Positions 10,777-21,482 of a DNA stretch of 64,000 bases are shown here, piece by piece. A model generated the notes under the pieces. That model did no database searches. It saw only the letters and a list, made by a program, of their open reading frames with translations, and had not been told where the DNA came from. The stretch is from Rapana venosa (taxonomy: Eukaryota > Mollusca > Gastropoda > Neogastropoda > Muricidae). The stretch is taken from assembly GCA_028751875.1 (NCBI GenBank), contig CM054167.1, positions 20,917,123 to 20,981,122 of the forward strand. Direction: 5' to 3'. Position 1 is the stretch's first letter. Each line of letters begins with the position of its first letter. The translations under genes and the position numbers were made by a program.

Positions 10777-10780
10777 CAAA
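10662..10780. repeat. (GT)n, (GA)n, (GACA)n
   Basis: GT tract with two TTG interruptions, then a short GA run and four to five GACA units. Confidence 0.95.
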
Positions 10781-11497
10781 GAGTTTTTTGGGTTTTTAAA
10801 AAAAACAACTTTAAAAACAAATGAGACAGAGCAACAACAACAAAAAACCCACATCTTACCGTAACATTTCAACATGCTTTCAACACACACAGACATCTCA
10901 CCTTATCAACACAAAACTTATCAAACATCACTAATTAAAACACTGATTCATTACAATACAAACAGCTAGCTACCGCTTGAGTCGACAAAGAGCATGCTGA
11001 CTGATACACGTCATTACAATGATAATAATAATGATAATAATAATAATAATAATAATAATACAGTTATAAATGAAAGTATGCAGAAAAATTACAAAACTAA
11101 AGCATCAAGAAAAAGACTAGTCAATACCACTTTTGCACCTGTGAGAATATCACCTACCAAAAAAAAACAAAGTAAGAAGGATATGCTGTGTACATACATG
11201 TAAACATAACAGGGTCATTTTGTTCTAGCAGATCTATAGATACTGCTACAGTCTACATTACGATTGGGGTGTGCGTTTACATGCACACCTACAGTGGGTT
11301 TTTTACTTGCAGTAGATTTTTTTTTCAATGAAATTACGGCAGAAACAGAGAAAGAGATCAGATAGGATGAGGAGGAGGAGAAGAATGGAGGAAGGAGGAG
11401 TTTGTTTCCGGGAGAGGGGGGAAGGGGGGGGGGGAGGGGGGGGGGACATTGCTCAGGTCACAGGTGAGGTTTTTGCATACAAGGCCATTTTTGCCTA
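10781..11497. other. Non-coding intronic sequence
   Basis: AT-rich sequence with an AAT run (about 11023-11060) and a G-rich patch (11405-11447). No coding or RNA feature is recognised. By the exon order it is ODF2 intron. Confidence 0.6.
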
Positions 11498-11736
11498 CCA
11501 TTTAAGATGGCAATATTATCCCTTGGGGGATGAAGTCTTAACATGACAACAGTGTTCATGAGTTTTGCTACACTTTTTTTTCCCCATCCATTCTTACCTG
11601 AAGGCACAAAATGGGCCTACTCTTTGACGTGTGCATAAGACATTCCGCATGCATTCACACACAGGGGCCTTGGTTTATAGTCTCATCCGAAGGACTCAGG
11701 GGGCAGTGGGAGTCGGTACTGATGTTAACTCCTGGG
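11498..11736 (-). mobile_element. SINE, antisense, partial
   Basis: GGGGGATGAAGTCTTAACATG, CACAAAATGGGCCTACTCTT, GACATTCCGCATGCATTCAC and TATAGTCTCATCCGAAGGAC match the body of the family. The end near 11736 keeps GGTACTGATGTTAACTCCTG but lacks the tRNA-like head. Confidence 0.8.
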
Positions 11737-11794
11737 GAGAGGAGGGAGTGAAAGAAAAGGTTCCATAGGGGAAAAAAACCAAACCCAGAACTGG

Positions 11795-11898
11795 TGTGTT
11801 GTGTTGTGGTGTGTGTGTGTTGTGTGTGTGTGTGTGTGTTTGTGTGTGTGTTGTGTTGTGTGTGTGTTTTTGTGTGTGTGTGTGTGTGTGGTTGTGTG

Positions 11899-11950
<52 letters not shown>

Positions 11951-12060
11951 GTGTTGTGTTGTGTGTGTGTTTTGTGTGCGTGTTTTATGTGTGTGTGTTT
12001 GTATGTTTGTGTGTGTGCACGTGTGTGGGCAAGTGTGTGCACGAGTGTGTATGCGCATGT
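11795..12060. repeat. Imperfect (GT)n array
   Basis: GT interrupted by TTG, GTTTT and GTGTTGTGTTG steps, with GCACGTG-type units near the end. Confidence 0.95.
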
Positions 12061-12335
12061 GCTCTAAAAGTTCTTTGTGCAACACACATTTAAAAGAATG
12101 TAGCCTACAACACATCACCAGCTGTCACTGCCCCTGGCATGTCATCCTCCCTCCACTCTATGGTGCATATAATCAAGTAAAAACAAACAACAAAAACAAT
12201 TTTTTTAAACCTGAGAAGTTCTTTATCAAAACAACAACAATGGCGATGAAAAACAACTCTCACAGAGAAGCAAATACAAATAGGATTTTTTTTTTAAAGG
12301 GTGGCGCTGCTCTTGTGGCAATGATTGCTCGCTCG

Positions 12336-12336
<1 letters not shown>

Positions 12337-12382
<46 letters not shown>

Positions 12383-12590
12383 CTCATCTCTCTCTCTCTC
12401 TCTCCTCAATTTCATGCAGAAAAATCTGCAGTGACTGAAAGTGGTATAAACAGTACAATACAACACACACACACACACGCACACGGGCACGCACACACAC
12501 ACCTAAACACACACACACACCTGCACACTCACACACACACACACACACACACTGGCATGCACACAACACACACACACACATATGCACACC
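12337..12590. repeat. (CT)n and (CA)n tracts
   Basis: CT to about 12405 with a few interruptions, then CA from about 12464 to 12590 interrupted by CGGGCAC, CCTAAA, CCTGCA and TGGCATG. Confidence 0.95.
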
Positions 12591-12599
12591 TTTCAACCA

Positions 12600-13803
12600 T
12601 ATCATGCTGCAGTCTGTTCATTTCACACTGGCAGGTTTGAACACACAGGTCCAAACAGTTCTTCTAGAGTTGCAATGTCAGACAGGATTGGGACCTCTGC
12701 CTTCAGACTGCGTTTCAAGACAATCTTCAATTTAAAAAATCTAGAAAATACTTAACCTATAACGACTGTATAAACTCATACAAACTAAAGCTTCAGATAT
12801 TTATATTGCGCTACAAAAACATCATAAATTTCAACATGATAAAACAAACTAAAGACTGTAAGTATCAAGCTAAAACAAAGGTTCTTCTTTAAAAGGACCA
12901 TCTACACAAATTAAAAAATTCAGTGAATAAAACCAAAACGATCTATACACTTTCAACTAACATACACCTCCCAATATGTCAGACAATTAAACTCCACTGA
13001 TGAAAAATAGACACAAAAACCCCCACTGCCAAATGAAAAAAAAGCCACAAAAAGACATCAACAACCTGACAACACTCTAAAAACCAGCCACTGCTAAAAC
13101 CAAATCTGTTCAACAATCAGGACAGCACTAAAAGCCCCTGTCCACAACATCTATGAGAACAACGCCTCACCAGCTGTCACCGCCATGAACACACAATCCT
13201 CTCTCTCTCCTCCATGTTTTATACTCATTTTTAGAAACAGCTTTTCCGTAATTCTATTTTCACTCTGTAACCCCCCCCCCCCCCCCCCCCAAAATAACGA
13301 GGCAGCTTGCCAAACCATAGTCGTAAATGCTTCCTAAAAATGGTCACAGCTTGCCACTCTGTTTTCTCTTCAACTGATTTTTTTTTTTTTTTTGTGGCGC
13401 AGATCTCTATAAGCTTACACTACATGTATGAAAATTGCCCAATATGTTACAATGTTTCCTCTCTGTTGGTTCATAACTGTGAAAATGGCTAATAACAACA
13501 ACAACAAAACCAATCAATCAATAGTTCAAAGGTTCAATCGGAATGAAGTATATGATATAACAACGTGATTAAAATGTCCAATCAGTGTCACTGAAACTGT
13601 CATTTCTGTGCATCAATCAGACTGATCGATAACTATGTCTACATTACAGCGCTTTGCTGAAATGGGATCTAGTCTTCTTAACCCTTAAGTTTCCAGACAG
13701 ACTTTATGTTTCCCAACCAGGTGATGTCCATACGTTAACTTCAGCACAGGAAACAACTGCACGTCTTTGGGTAACAGACGTTTCTTTCATAAATCCCTTT
13801 CTT
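12600..13803. other. Non-coding intronic sequence
   Basis: AT-rich, with a C run (13271-13290) and a T run (about 13378-13394). A minus-strand frame at about 12610-12725 looks weakly coding, but it has no acceptor I can support. No feature called. Confidence 0.55.
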
Positions 13804-14097
13804 ACCAGTTTGACAGAAAAAAATTCACCGGAATTTCAAGTCTTTTGGAGGAGACTCTAAACCAGTCAGATCCGTGTGCTTACATATCTTGGATGAAAGA
13901 AACCACCACAGTTGAGAATCGGAAAGAGCAGGGATGTACCTCCTGACCGTCCTGACTGGTAAAAATGGGTAGGTTCAATTCTCAACTGTGTCCCTGAAGT
14001 CGGAAAGTGGGAACCTTAATGGTGGGGAGAAAACTGTTGCATATACAAAATTTTCACCAATGGTGGTGTGAGCCTTGGAGGTCTAGCTGAGGAACCA
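13804..14097 (+). mobile_element. SINE, sense, diverged
   Basis: GTCTTTTGGAGGAGACTCTAA corresponds to the family block CCTTTCAGATGAGACTATAA. CCTGAAGTCGGAAAGTGGGA, CCTTAATGGTGGGGAGAAAA and GGTCTAGCTGAGGAACC match the 3' end. The middle (about 13900-13990) does not match and may be an insertion or a rearrangement. Confidence 0.7.
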
Positions 14098-14620
14098 ACC
14101 AAAAAAACAAAAATAAAGTCATCAATGTTTGTTCATATAACTTTATCATCATTTTGCAGCTAGAGGTGTTACACAAACTACTGATTTCTTTTTTTAAAGG
14201 TTTATTTGTCAAAATAATGGATTTTTTCATGTAAAACAATCAGTTTTTGCAGGATATCTGGTCTATACGAAGAGGAAATATGCACAGGTATAAAAATGTG
14301 TGTGTGTGTGTGTGTGTGTGTGTATGCGTGCTTGTGTACTTGCTCATCTGAATTCCTCAAGGTTGCTATAAGGAATCCATGGGTTAGTGCAGTTTCACGA
14401 ACAACTAATGCTTATAACTGAGTCTGCAGCATCACTTTTTCAATGACTACGAAATTTACTTTCACCATTATTAAGCAAACTGGATATAAGCAGAAGACTT
14501 TGATGTTATGCAAAGATAACAAAAAGCAAATGAAAGCCCAAGCAGTCAATTCTATAAACCCATGTAAATTCAGATTATTTAAAAATACACATGCACACAA
14601 GAATGAATCCAAACAAGCAT

Positions 14621-14656
<36 letters not shown>

Positions 14657-15037
14657 CACAAACACAGAGGCATGAATGTATGCATGGATACACACCTCCA
14701 CACCCACATTACTTAAGTTATACCATTTATAGATTAAAATGTTTTTGAATGTCCATTCCTAAAACGCTGAAGGTATGTTCAAAGAACATCTCTAACACTG
14801 AACACTTAATGTTTAAAAATTGGACATTTTAATCACAGCCCTCAAATCAATGAACATTTTGATTATTTTTCATTTCAGTTTATGGAATTTAAAAAAAACT
14901 CACAGGTAAAAACTCATTTAAGATGATCACTGATCAAGAATTTTGATGAAAAGACAATCTCTAGCATGTAGATCCTAAGGCAACATATTTCTTTTCCTCT
15001 AATTCCCCCCCCCCCCCCCCCCCTCCTTTTTTTTTTT
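14098..15037. other. Non-coding intronic sequence
   Basis: Short GT (14297-14324) and CA (about 14626-14654) tracts and a C run (15006-15023). No gene, RNA or interspersed repeat recognised in the rest. Confidence 0.6.
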
Positions 15038-15487
15038 GTCCCTCAGCTAGAGCTCTGAGATTCACTAATGGTAAGACTTTTGCGTTTTTTTTTTGTTTTT
15101 TTTGCACACCATTAAGGTAGCCACATTACGACTTCAGGAATGTCTAAACACAATACCAGTGTGCACACATTTTTGGGAGGAGTTTTGTTTGGAGGGTTTT
15201 TTTCTTCAGGAGGGGGGGGAGGAGGTTATTTTTTTAATTCTGTGTTTCTTTTTTACCAGCATGAATGGCCTACTCTTCTGAAATGTGCACACGATGTTCT
15301 GCATACACTCACACACGGGACTTTCATTTCTAGTCTCATCTGAAGGACTTTTCAGTGGAGTGGAGTCAGTACTGATGGTAACTCCAGGGGGAACATCCCC
15401 TTGAATGGGCATCTCAGTGGTGGCTCTAACCCGGACTCTATCCCGGGCTATCAAATCACAGGTGCAAAACTCTAACCACTAGGCTCT
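15038..15487 (-). mobile_element. SINE, antisense, near full-length
   Basis: It reads GTCCCTCAGCTAGAGCTCTG, CATTAAGGTAGCCACATTAC, ATGGCCTACTCTTCTGAAAT, CTAGTCTCATCTGAAGGACT, CCCCTTGAATGGGCATCTCAG and CTCTAACCACTAGGCTC, the full order of the family. A G-rich insert lies in the middle. Confidence 0.85.
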
Positions 15488-15708
15488 CCCCCCCACCTCC
15501 CCCCTAATATTTCATTTACGCTGCCCTCTTTTAACTTTGGAATAAAGATGGACCTTTTTCCATAATCAAAAGCAAAACAAAAACCGAACAAACCACCACC
15601 CCCTAAAAATTTTTTTTTAAACCACCCAAAAATCTGAACTTGAGTAACCTATACACTTTCTATGTCCTTTAGCAGCACGAATCGACAGCATTGTTATCTT
15701 GATACGAC

Positions 15709-15760
15709 TATATTATTCCTATGACTATTATTCCTATGTCTATTATTCCTATGTCTACTG
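15709..15760. repeat. 15-bp tandem repeat, about 3.3 units
   Basis: The unit CTATTATTCCTATGT (third-last base varying) repeats head to tail. It lies in intron and explains the repeated Asn-Arg-His frame on the other strand. Confidence 0.85.
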
Positions 15761-15769
15761 TCACTGTTG

Positions 15770-16167
15770 TTATTGCTATCATCTTCACATACACGGGAGG
15801 TCAGCTCGTCCCCACGACGACAACAGCAAAAAATGACACCGAAAAAAAAAAAGAAAAAAAAAAGCATGCTCCGTCTCCTACTCCCTCTCCCAGCGTTCCA
15901 TGCAAAAAGACACCATGGCCACAGCACAAGGAAGGAGAAGAAGAGCAGCAGGGCTGGCAAAGAAGAAGCGATGAAGAAGAGAAAAAAAAAAAAAAAAAAA
16001 TTCAAAAAAGACCAAAAAAAGACTGCCCGACAACAATAATCACCAAAAAAAAAACAAACAAACAAAAAAAAAAAGTCATACCCAACCTTAGAACCTTGTC
16101 TGGACCTAGAGGCACTTTTATGGGTACGAGGGCGGCGCGTGTTTCCATGACTAGCCCCTTCCAGTAC
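15770..16167. other. A-rich intronic sequence beside ODF2 exon
   Basis: Several runs of 8 to 17 A and AAAAG-type units. The GC-richer part directly next to the exon (about 16080-16167) reads open in other frames but lies beyond a good donor, so I treat it as intron. Confidence 0.55.
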
Positions 16168-16329
16168 CTGCCAAGTGATCCGGGAGTCGCGGGTGGATTT
16201 GCCAGGGGCCGGCACCCAGGGGCCCCCAGCCCTGGGACTGCTGGAGCGCGCCCTGGACTTGCAGACTGAGGGGACGGCCCGCCGGGTCGACCGCGGTCGT
16301 CGGTTGCCTGTGCCGTTTGGAACGGCGCT
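16168..16329 (-). CDS. ODF2: ODF2/cenexin, second coding exon
   Basis: This is exactly 54 codons, phase 0 at both ends, between CCCACGCAG|AGCG and CTTGGCAG|GTACTG. It is rich in Arg and Ser (RRPRSTRRAVP, KSRARSSSPRAG) and contains GPWVPAPGKSTRDSRITWQ. This matches in position and pattern the vertebrate cenexin segment VPWMPPGKSSARPVGCKW. The basic Ser/Arg stretch before it corresponds to the vertebrate NVRRSVRVKTK region. A second CAG (before TCTGCAAG, at 16266) could act as an alternative acceptor, but it would break the reading frame with the exon at 18527-18631. Confidence 0.85.
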
Positions 16330-16480
16330 CTGCGTGGGTGGGGAGAGGGGGGGTGGGGGGTGGGGGAGAGGGGGGTGGGGGGTGGGGGGTGGGAGAGGGG
16401 GGTGGGGGTGGGAGAGGGGGTGGGGGGGTGGGGTGGGGGGGGGGATGGGTGGGGGGGGGATGGGGGTGGGTGGGTGGAAG
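16330..16480. repeat. G-rich tract, C-rich on the ODF2 strand
   Basis: Runs of 3 to 10 G separated by T, TGGG or GA. On the minus strand it is CCCACC/CCCCTC-type sequence leading straight into the acceptor of exon 16168-16329, so it doubles as an exceptionally long pyrimidine tract. Confidence 0.9.
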
Positions 16481-18455
16481 GTAACACGGAACGTCTCAAT
16501 TCAAACCATGCAAACCGACCAACCGCAACAGTGCCAAAGACAGAGCTTTTTTTGTTTTTGTATCAAAAGCAAAATGCAAACAAATTATGTGTAATGCATG
16601 AAAAAAAACCCAACCCCAACCCAGAGAGAACAGAAGCAAGACCTGTAAAATATATAATTATTCTAGACACTTATAATCATCATAACTTACTAAAAGTCAT
16701 TTTCAGTTTGACCTAAATATATATACACCTATACTTGTATCTAACATAGTGCCTATCAAAAAAATTGGAAGGTATCTTGTCAAATTCAAAACCTTCACAT
16801 ACAATATCAGATTTTTATTGTTGGTTTTTTAAATATTAGTCAGCTTCCACTGTCAGTTATGAATCATCTTTTTCGTATGTCCTGTTTGTTGGTTTGTCTC
16901 CATGCTTTTTGGGGATTAGTGGTGAAGGGGAGTATACATGTAGCAACAAGATCTACTGCTTAAGTGAAGTGATCAGATTAAACAAGGAGATTGTCATAAA
17001 AGCCATTAGATTCTTGATGATCATAATTATTTAACATACCCAACTGTTAACAGTACATACTGCATATGGCTTACTACAGTTGCCTGAGGTAAAAATTATC
17101 TTTTCTGTCTGAGATGAGATCTGGGTCGGGGGAGGGGGCAATAGACATTTTCAGCTGATTAAAAGTCAAGTTTTGGTCTGACGCTGGTGCTGTAATGACG
17201 ATAATATATATCGTTTCTAGTCTTCCAGTAATAATCTAATATGTCTTCTGTGCTCTTCTGACATCTTTCTCCACCGCTCTAGTTGCTTTGATCCTTTCAT
17301 CCCTCCCCATCCCCCACGCCTCACATTAAAGAATCAACACAAATCAATATAAATTACAAAACAAAAATAAATATACAAACAAAAAAGCATCCTTAAAAAA
17401 TTTTTTTTAATCTGAACAAACGCCCGCCACCCCCCCCCCCCCCCCCCCCCTCTCCCCTCATTAAACCTTCATGCATGTAAAAACAATTTCCTCACAACAA
17501 ACAAAATAAGAGCAACACACTTAATCCAAAAGAAAGCATCAACACATGCAGAAGATAACAAACTTGTAACTAAATGTATATGAGTGAAACTTTACCCAGA
17601 AAGGCTGAACAAAAGAGAAAAATACTCATAAGTATAAGAAGCAATCACAAAACAACAACACTGTTCTCATGATAATTTAACAGCAGTATTGTTACTAAAC
17701 ACCATCCACACATCTCTAGGCAGTGTTATTACTATTAAACACCATCCACACATCATTAAACAACATCCACAAATCTCTAATATATCATTCAACTAAAACT
17801 TGTAAATTTACTGATTTACGCCAAGTTATGTCTTTAAGTTCAACACATCATTTTTCTATCCCAGATAAATGACAGTAAGCTTTCAGAGTGCTATATCTAG
17901 TGCCAACTGAATACCCACCCACCCACCCCCCCCCAAAAAAAAAAGTTCTGATTATCTCAGCTTTAAATACAACTTTATTTGAAATTAAGCTGCATTTCTT
18001 AGGAATGTCACACTTTAAAAAAAGAAGATATCTGTGTAAAATCCAGAGTGGTATTCTTCCATTAAAAAGTTAATCATGCTTGCAACTTGGATTTTATCAA
18101 TGAAAAAAAAAACCTGTGTAAAGTTTGCTAACTTCTTTGTTCTTTCCTCCCTTGAGACTTTCTTTCTTCTTTTTCTTTTTTTTCATTTTATCACTATCTA
18201 AATTACTTTTATCAAGTAAACTCTTTATATGAAAAAAAAAAAAAGGTTTGAATTAGCCAATCTTTTACAGTTTTAGCCTGAAGAAGGTTTTAAATAACCA
18301 AAAAAACTGCTCTGCCAAACACCTGGGTGTTACGTTTTTTACTTTGCTCATATGAAAAAACAACAGGCTATGTCCTTAACCCTTTACAAAAAAAATTGTT
18401 TTTAATACAAGTCTGCTTTCCCCTTCAACACAAAATTCAATTTCCAGTTGTTGAT
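16481..18455. other. ODF2 intron, nothing recognised
   Basis: AT-rich sequence with a C run at about 17430-17450. A direct repeat around AACACCATCCACACATC occurs at about 17699 and 17739. No exon, RNA gene or known interspersed element could be supported on either strand. Confidence 0.6.
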
Positions 18456-18482
18456 CCCCCCCCCCCCCCCCCCCCCCCCCCC
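18456..18482. repeat. Poly-C run, 44 bp from an ODF2 donor
   Basis: About 27 C, which reads poly-G on the ODF2 strand 44 bases after the donor of exon 18527-18631. Confidence 0.95.
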
Positions 18483-18526
18483 ACCCTCCCGTTCAGTCTT
18501 CTCCCTTTGTCTCCGCTCTGTCTCAC

Positions 18527-18631
18527 CTTAGGTTTTTTGGCTTTCTTCATCATGTGGACATGGACAGGTGTGCTGTCATCAACATGAACATGCACAGGTG
18601 AGGTTGGTCGTAGGCCCCGTTCCAGTGTCAT
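18527..18631 (-). CDS. ODF2: ODF2/cenexin, first coding exon with start codon
   Basis: 35 codons from ATG at 18631 to CCTAAG|GTGAGA. The peptide starts MTLERGLRPTSP and contains VHVHVDDSTPVHVHMMKK, matching the cenexin N terminus that I recall as LHVHVDENTPVHVHIKK. An in-frame TAG directly precedes the ATG, which supports this start. Acceptors TGTAG|GCG or GCGTAG|ATG sit just upstream, after a long GT tract (CA on the plus strand). It ends in phase 0 and joins exon 16168-16329 in frame. Confidence 0.88.
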
Positions 18632-18639
18632 CTACGCCT

Positions 18640-18878
18640 ACACACACACACACACACACACACATGATACACACACACACACACACATGATACACACACA
18701 CAGTTCTACTTATTTCTGTATCAACACACTGACCAGTCATTTGGGTATGCATAAAAGCACAAACACGTACAGTTATACAATTACAAGTTATATTATAATG
18801 TACATGGGCAGTCATAAAAACTACACACAAATTTCAGTTTGACACACAAAGTTGTTTTACTCTCTCTCTCTCTAACTG

Positions 18879-18909
<31 letters not shown>

Positions 18910-18985
18910 ACACACGCACACCACATACACATGCACGTGCACACACACACATACCGCAACACAGCACAGCACAGCACAACACAAC
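18640..18985. repeat. (CA)n tracts and (CACAG)n patch
   Basis: CA runs at about 18640-18665, 18668-18703 and 18880-18955, then ACAGC/ACAAC units (about 18960-18985). The left edge of the large duplication falls in this last patch. Confidence 0.9.
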
Positions 18986-19050
18986 ATACAGCATAATTAA
19001 TATCCATACTGATGTACTAGTATTATGTATACCATAATTTTTGTTGTTGT

Positions 19051-19484
19051 TCCTTAGCTAAAGGTCCAAGGTTCACCAATCATGACATTTTTGTGTATGT
19101 GACCATCTGCCCCCCCACCCCCACCCCATTTAGGTAGCCACATTCTGACTTCAGGAATGGTGTCTAAACATGACACATGTGTGCATGCAGGGTCGGTTTG
19201 GTTGGGGGTTTTTTTGGTCATCCACTCCTACTGACACACAATGGCCTACTGTTCAAAAGAACAGAATGTGTTTTTTAATGTGAGCACAAGGCTGTTCTGC
19301 ATGTGTTTCACACCAGGCCACTTTATAAAGCCTCTCTGAATCCTAGTGAAGGACTTTGACATTCAATGATTCAGTCCAATTGTTCATCCATACTGGGAAA
19401 AAGGGTGAGCTGGTAGTTGACCCCAGGCACCTCACAGTTTTACTTGTTGGTAGTTGAACGTCTGAACCATCCTGCCACCCCTCC
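19051..19484 (-). mobile_element. SINE, antisense (in duplication copy A)
   Basis: TCCTTAGCTAAAGGTCCAAGG, TAGGTAGCCACATTCTGACTT, GTCATCCACTCCTACTGAC and CACAATGGCCTACTGTTC follow the family order. The head end differs from other copies: a GTTGACCCCAGGCACCTC-type segment with GGTAGTTGAACGTCTGAACC. Confidence 0.8.
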
Positions 19485-19764
19485 TTCTTCTTATTATATG
19501 CCATAACTTCAACTAAAACATTCCATAAAACAAAGTCCGCCAGCTGAGAATGTCCTGATAATAACAATTCTCTCCGCCAAACTGGCATATTACCTCTAGA
19601 TTCACAAACATAACAGAGAATATTTTATCAGCAAAATACGATGTTGGGAGTCAACAAGAAAAAAAGAAACATATATTTTCAATTAAGAAAGATTCCAAAT
19701 GCAATTAAAACTCCCAGGGGCTGATTCCTCCCCCCCCCCACCCCCCCCCCCCCTCCCCAGGGCT

Positions 19765-20042
19765 TGAATACTTGATGTACAACAATATTGGAGATTTTTG
19801 CATATGTGACATTATATGCCCACCATTGAAATAGCCACCGTTTTTTGTGAACTTCTGGGATGATGTGCTAAGCACCATACCAGTGATGCATACACTTTTT
19901 AATCTGAATATTTTTTTTCAAATTTGTCCATGAATCCATTCTTACTGGCACAAATTGCCTACTCTTCTAAAAGAACAAGGTTTAGTTAGTGTGCAAGATG
20001 TTCACTACCTGTTTGCACAAAGGGCCTCAGTCAAAAGGTCAT
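19765..20042 (-). mobile_element. SINE, antisense, diverged partial
   Basis: GCCCACCATTGAAATAGCCAC, ATTCTTACTGGCACAAATTG, CCTACTCTTCTAAAAGAACA and TGTGCAAGATGTTCACTACC match the body of the family. The head is missing. Confidence 0.7.
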
Positions 20043-20237
20043 ATGCACACACGCACACACACACACATTATTTATGAATACCCATAGGGATAATAAAACC
20101 AAATTTGATATTCAAATTTCCATGGGAGATGGGATTTACTAACTCACAGAACTTAAAACTAATTGTTTTAAAAAATCATTTCATAGACTGAACTCTGAAA
20201 ACTTGAATAATCAAACACAACTATCTAGAAATGAAGT

Positions 20238-20279
20238 AGGTGTGGTGTGGGTGTGTGTGTGTTGTGTGGTGTGTGTGTG

Positions 20280-20315
<36 letters not shown>

Positions 20316-20426
20316 GTGTGTGTGTGTGGTGTTGTGTGTGCGCGTGGGTGTGTGCATGTGTGTGTGACTCTGTGTGTGTGTGTGTTGTGTGGTGTGTAGG
20401 TGGGGTGTGTGTTGTGTGTGTGTGAG

Positions 20427-20464
<38 letters not shown>

Positions 20465-20490
20465 AGAGAGAGATAGAGAGAGAGAAGAGT
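20238..20490. repeat. (GT)n then (GA)n, copy A
   Basis: GT with TTG and GGT interruptions passes into GA. It is repeated base for base, as far as I can see, at 36598-36849. Confidence 0.95.
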
Positions 20491-20499
20491 CATCTAGTA

Positions 20500-20999
20500 T
20501 AAGGTTTCTTTAGTGGTTTCGGGAGGTAAGGGTGAGTGGGTCGGCTGGGGGGTGCATCTGTGCACATGCATCACTATATGGGTCCTGTTCAATTTTACGG
20601 CAGAATATCTTTATTTTTTTAAAGTATACTTGAACAAAGATCCAAAACTGTATAAAACTTTATTCCCAGCTCCCCCTTCCATCCCGGGACAGAGGCCCCC
20701 ATTCTTCCCTCCGACAAACTTCTGGGAAGAGCTGGACTATTAACGGCTAGTTCGCTGGGAGGCAGGGCTTGCGTGAGGGCGGGCGATGATTCCAGAGACA
20801 GAGCTGACCATTTTATTACTGCATATCTCAGGGGTGTTTTTTTAGATGGACGGTACGCGGCCTCAAGCTTCGCCCTAAACGACACGACAACGAATAGTCA
20901 TTGACACTCATAAACTGTCACAGACGATTTCAAAAACTGAATATCTATAATATGCAAAGCAGAAAACAAATTACTGCATAACTACCTCGTCCAGCATAC
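20500..20999. other. Intron 1 side of ODF2, single-copy look (copy A)
   Basis: Moderately GC-rich stretches (20680-20900) with no supportable exon. It was checked on both strands because the copies differ here by small indels (20513-20560 and 20660 against 36890-36920 and 37020). Confidence 0.5.
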
Positions 21000-21170
21000 C
21001 TGCCAGTCGACATCGTCCTCAGCGAGGAGAAAATAATAAGTTTTTTAGCACAACTTCTTCGCGCTCTCTTTTTTCCCCTTATTCTGCTTCCTCCCAAGTC
21101 GACACAACAACATACCAGGTAGTACCCGCAGCAAATTGTATGGGTTCCGCTTTGCATGTTTACTAGCGCG
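21000..21170 (-). other. ODF2: Probable ODF2 5' UTR exon with short upstream ORF
   Basis: On the minus strand the sequence ends in GTCGACTGGCAG|GTATGC, a strong donor, and contains ATG at 21013 (ATGTCGACTGGCAG). Spliced to either acceptor before the ODF2 start at 18631, this ATG gives a very short upstream ORF. Its TGA overlaps the main ATG as ATGA. The upstream edge (transcription start) is not visible and 21170 is a guess. It could also be the first exon of an alternative isoform. Confidence 0.45.
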
Positions 21171-21482
21171 GGCCTTTATCTTTGGGGTTACAAAAAGATA
21201 AGTAAATATTTTTGGAAATCATAAATAATTACTATTTCTATAGGAGATACAATCCTATTAAAGTTTGAATCAGTATGAAGGGTGATGATTGGTTTTTTTT
21301 AAGTCAGGTTTGTTTCGAAAGGGGGGGGGGGTGGGGGTGGGGGGGGGGGGAATGGATAATAAGATTGATAGTCGAACTTCGTTTTGTGGCATTGACAGTG
21401 GTTATTAGGAAGGGAAAAAATTTATAAAAATACAAATGAAATAAAGTTAAAGTTGTTCAATTTGCTTTATTTTATTCCTCAG
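21171..21482. promoter_or_regulatory. Possible shared promoter region, divergent exons
   Basis: It lies between the minus-strand exon ending in a donor at 21000 and the plus-strand exon starting at 21483. It contains a GCGCGGGCC patch near 21164-21175 and G runs at about 21321-21351. No TATA box or other defined element is claimed. The call rests on arrangement alone. Confidence 0.25.

Noticed and set aside
12610..12725. Minus-strand terminal exon reading KRSLKAEVPILSDIATLEELF
   Set aside because: The composition is coding-like, but no credible acceptor precedes it and the family is not recognised. The other strand reads equally open. Left as intron.
18960..18985. Telomere-like repeat at the duplication edge
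   Set aside because: The units are ACAGC/ACAAC, not TTAGGG or its complement, and there are only a few of them.
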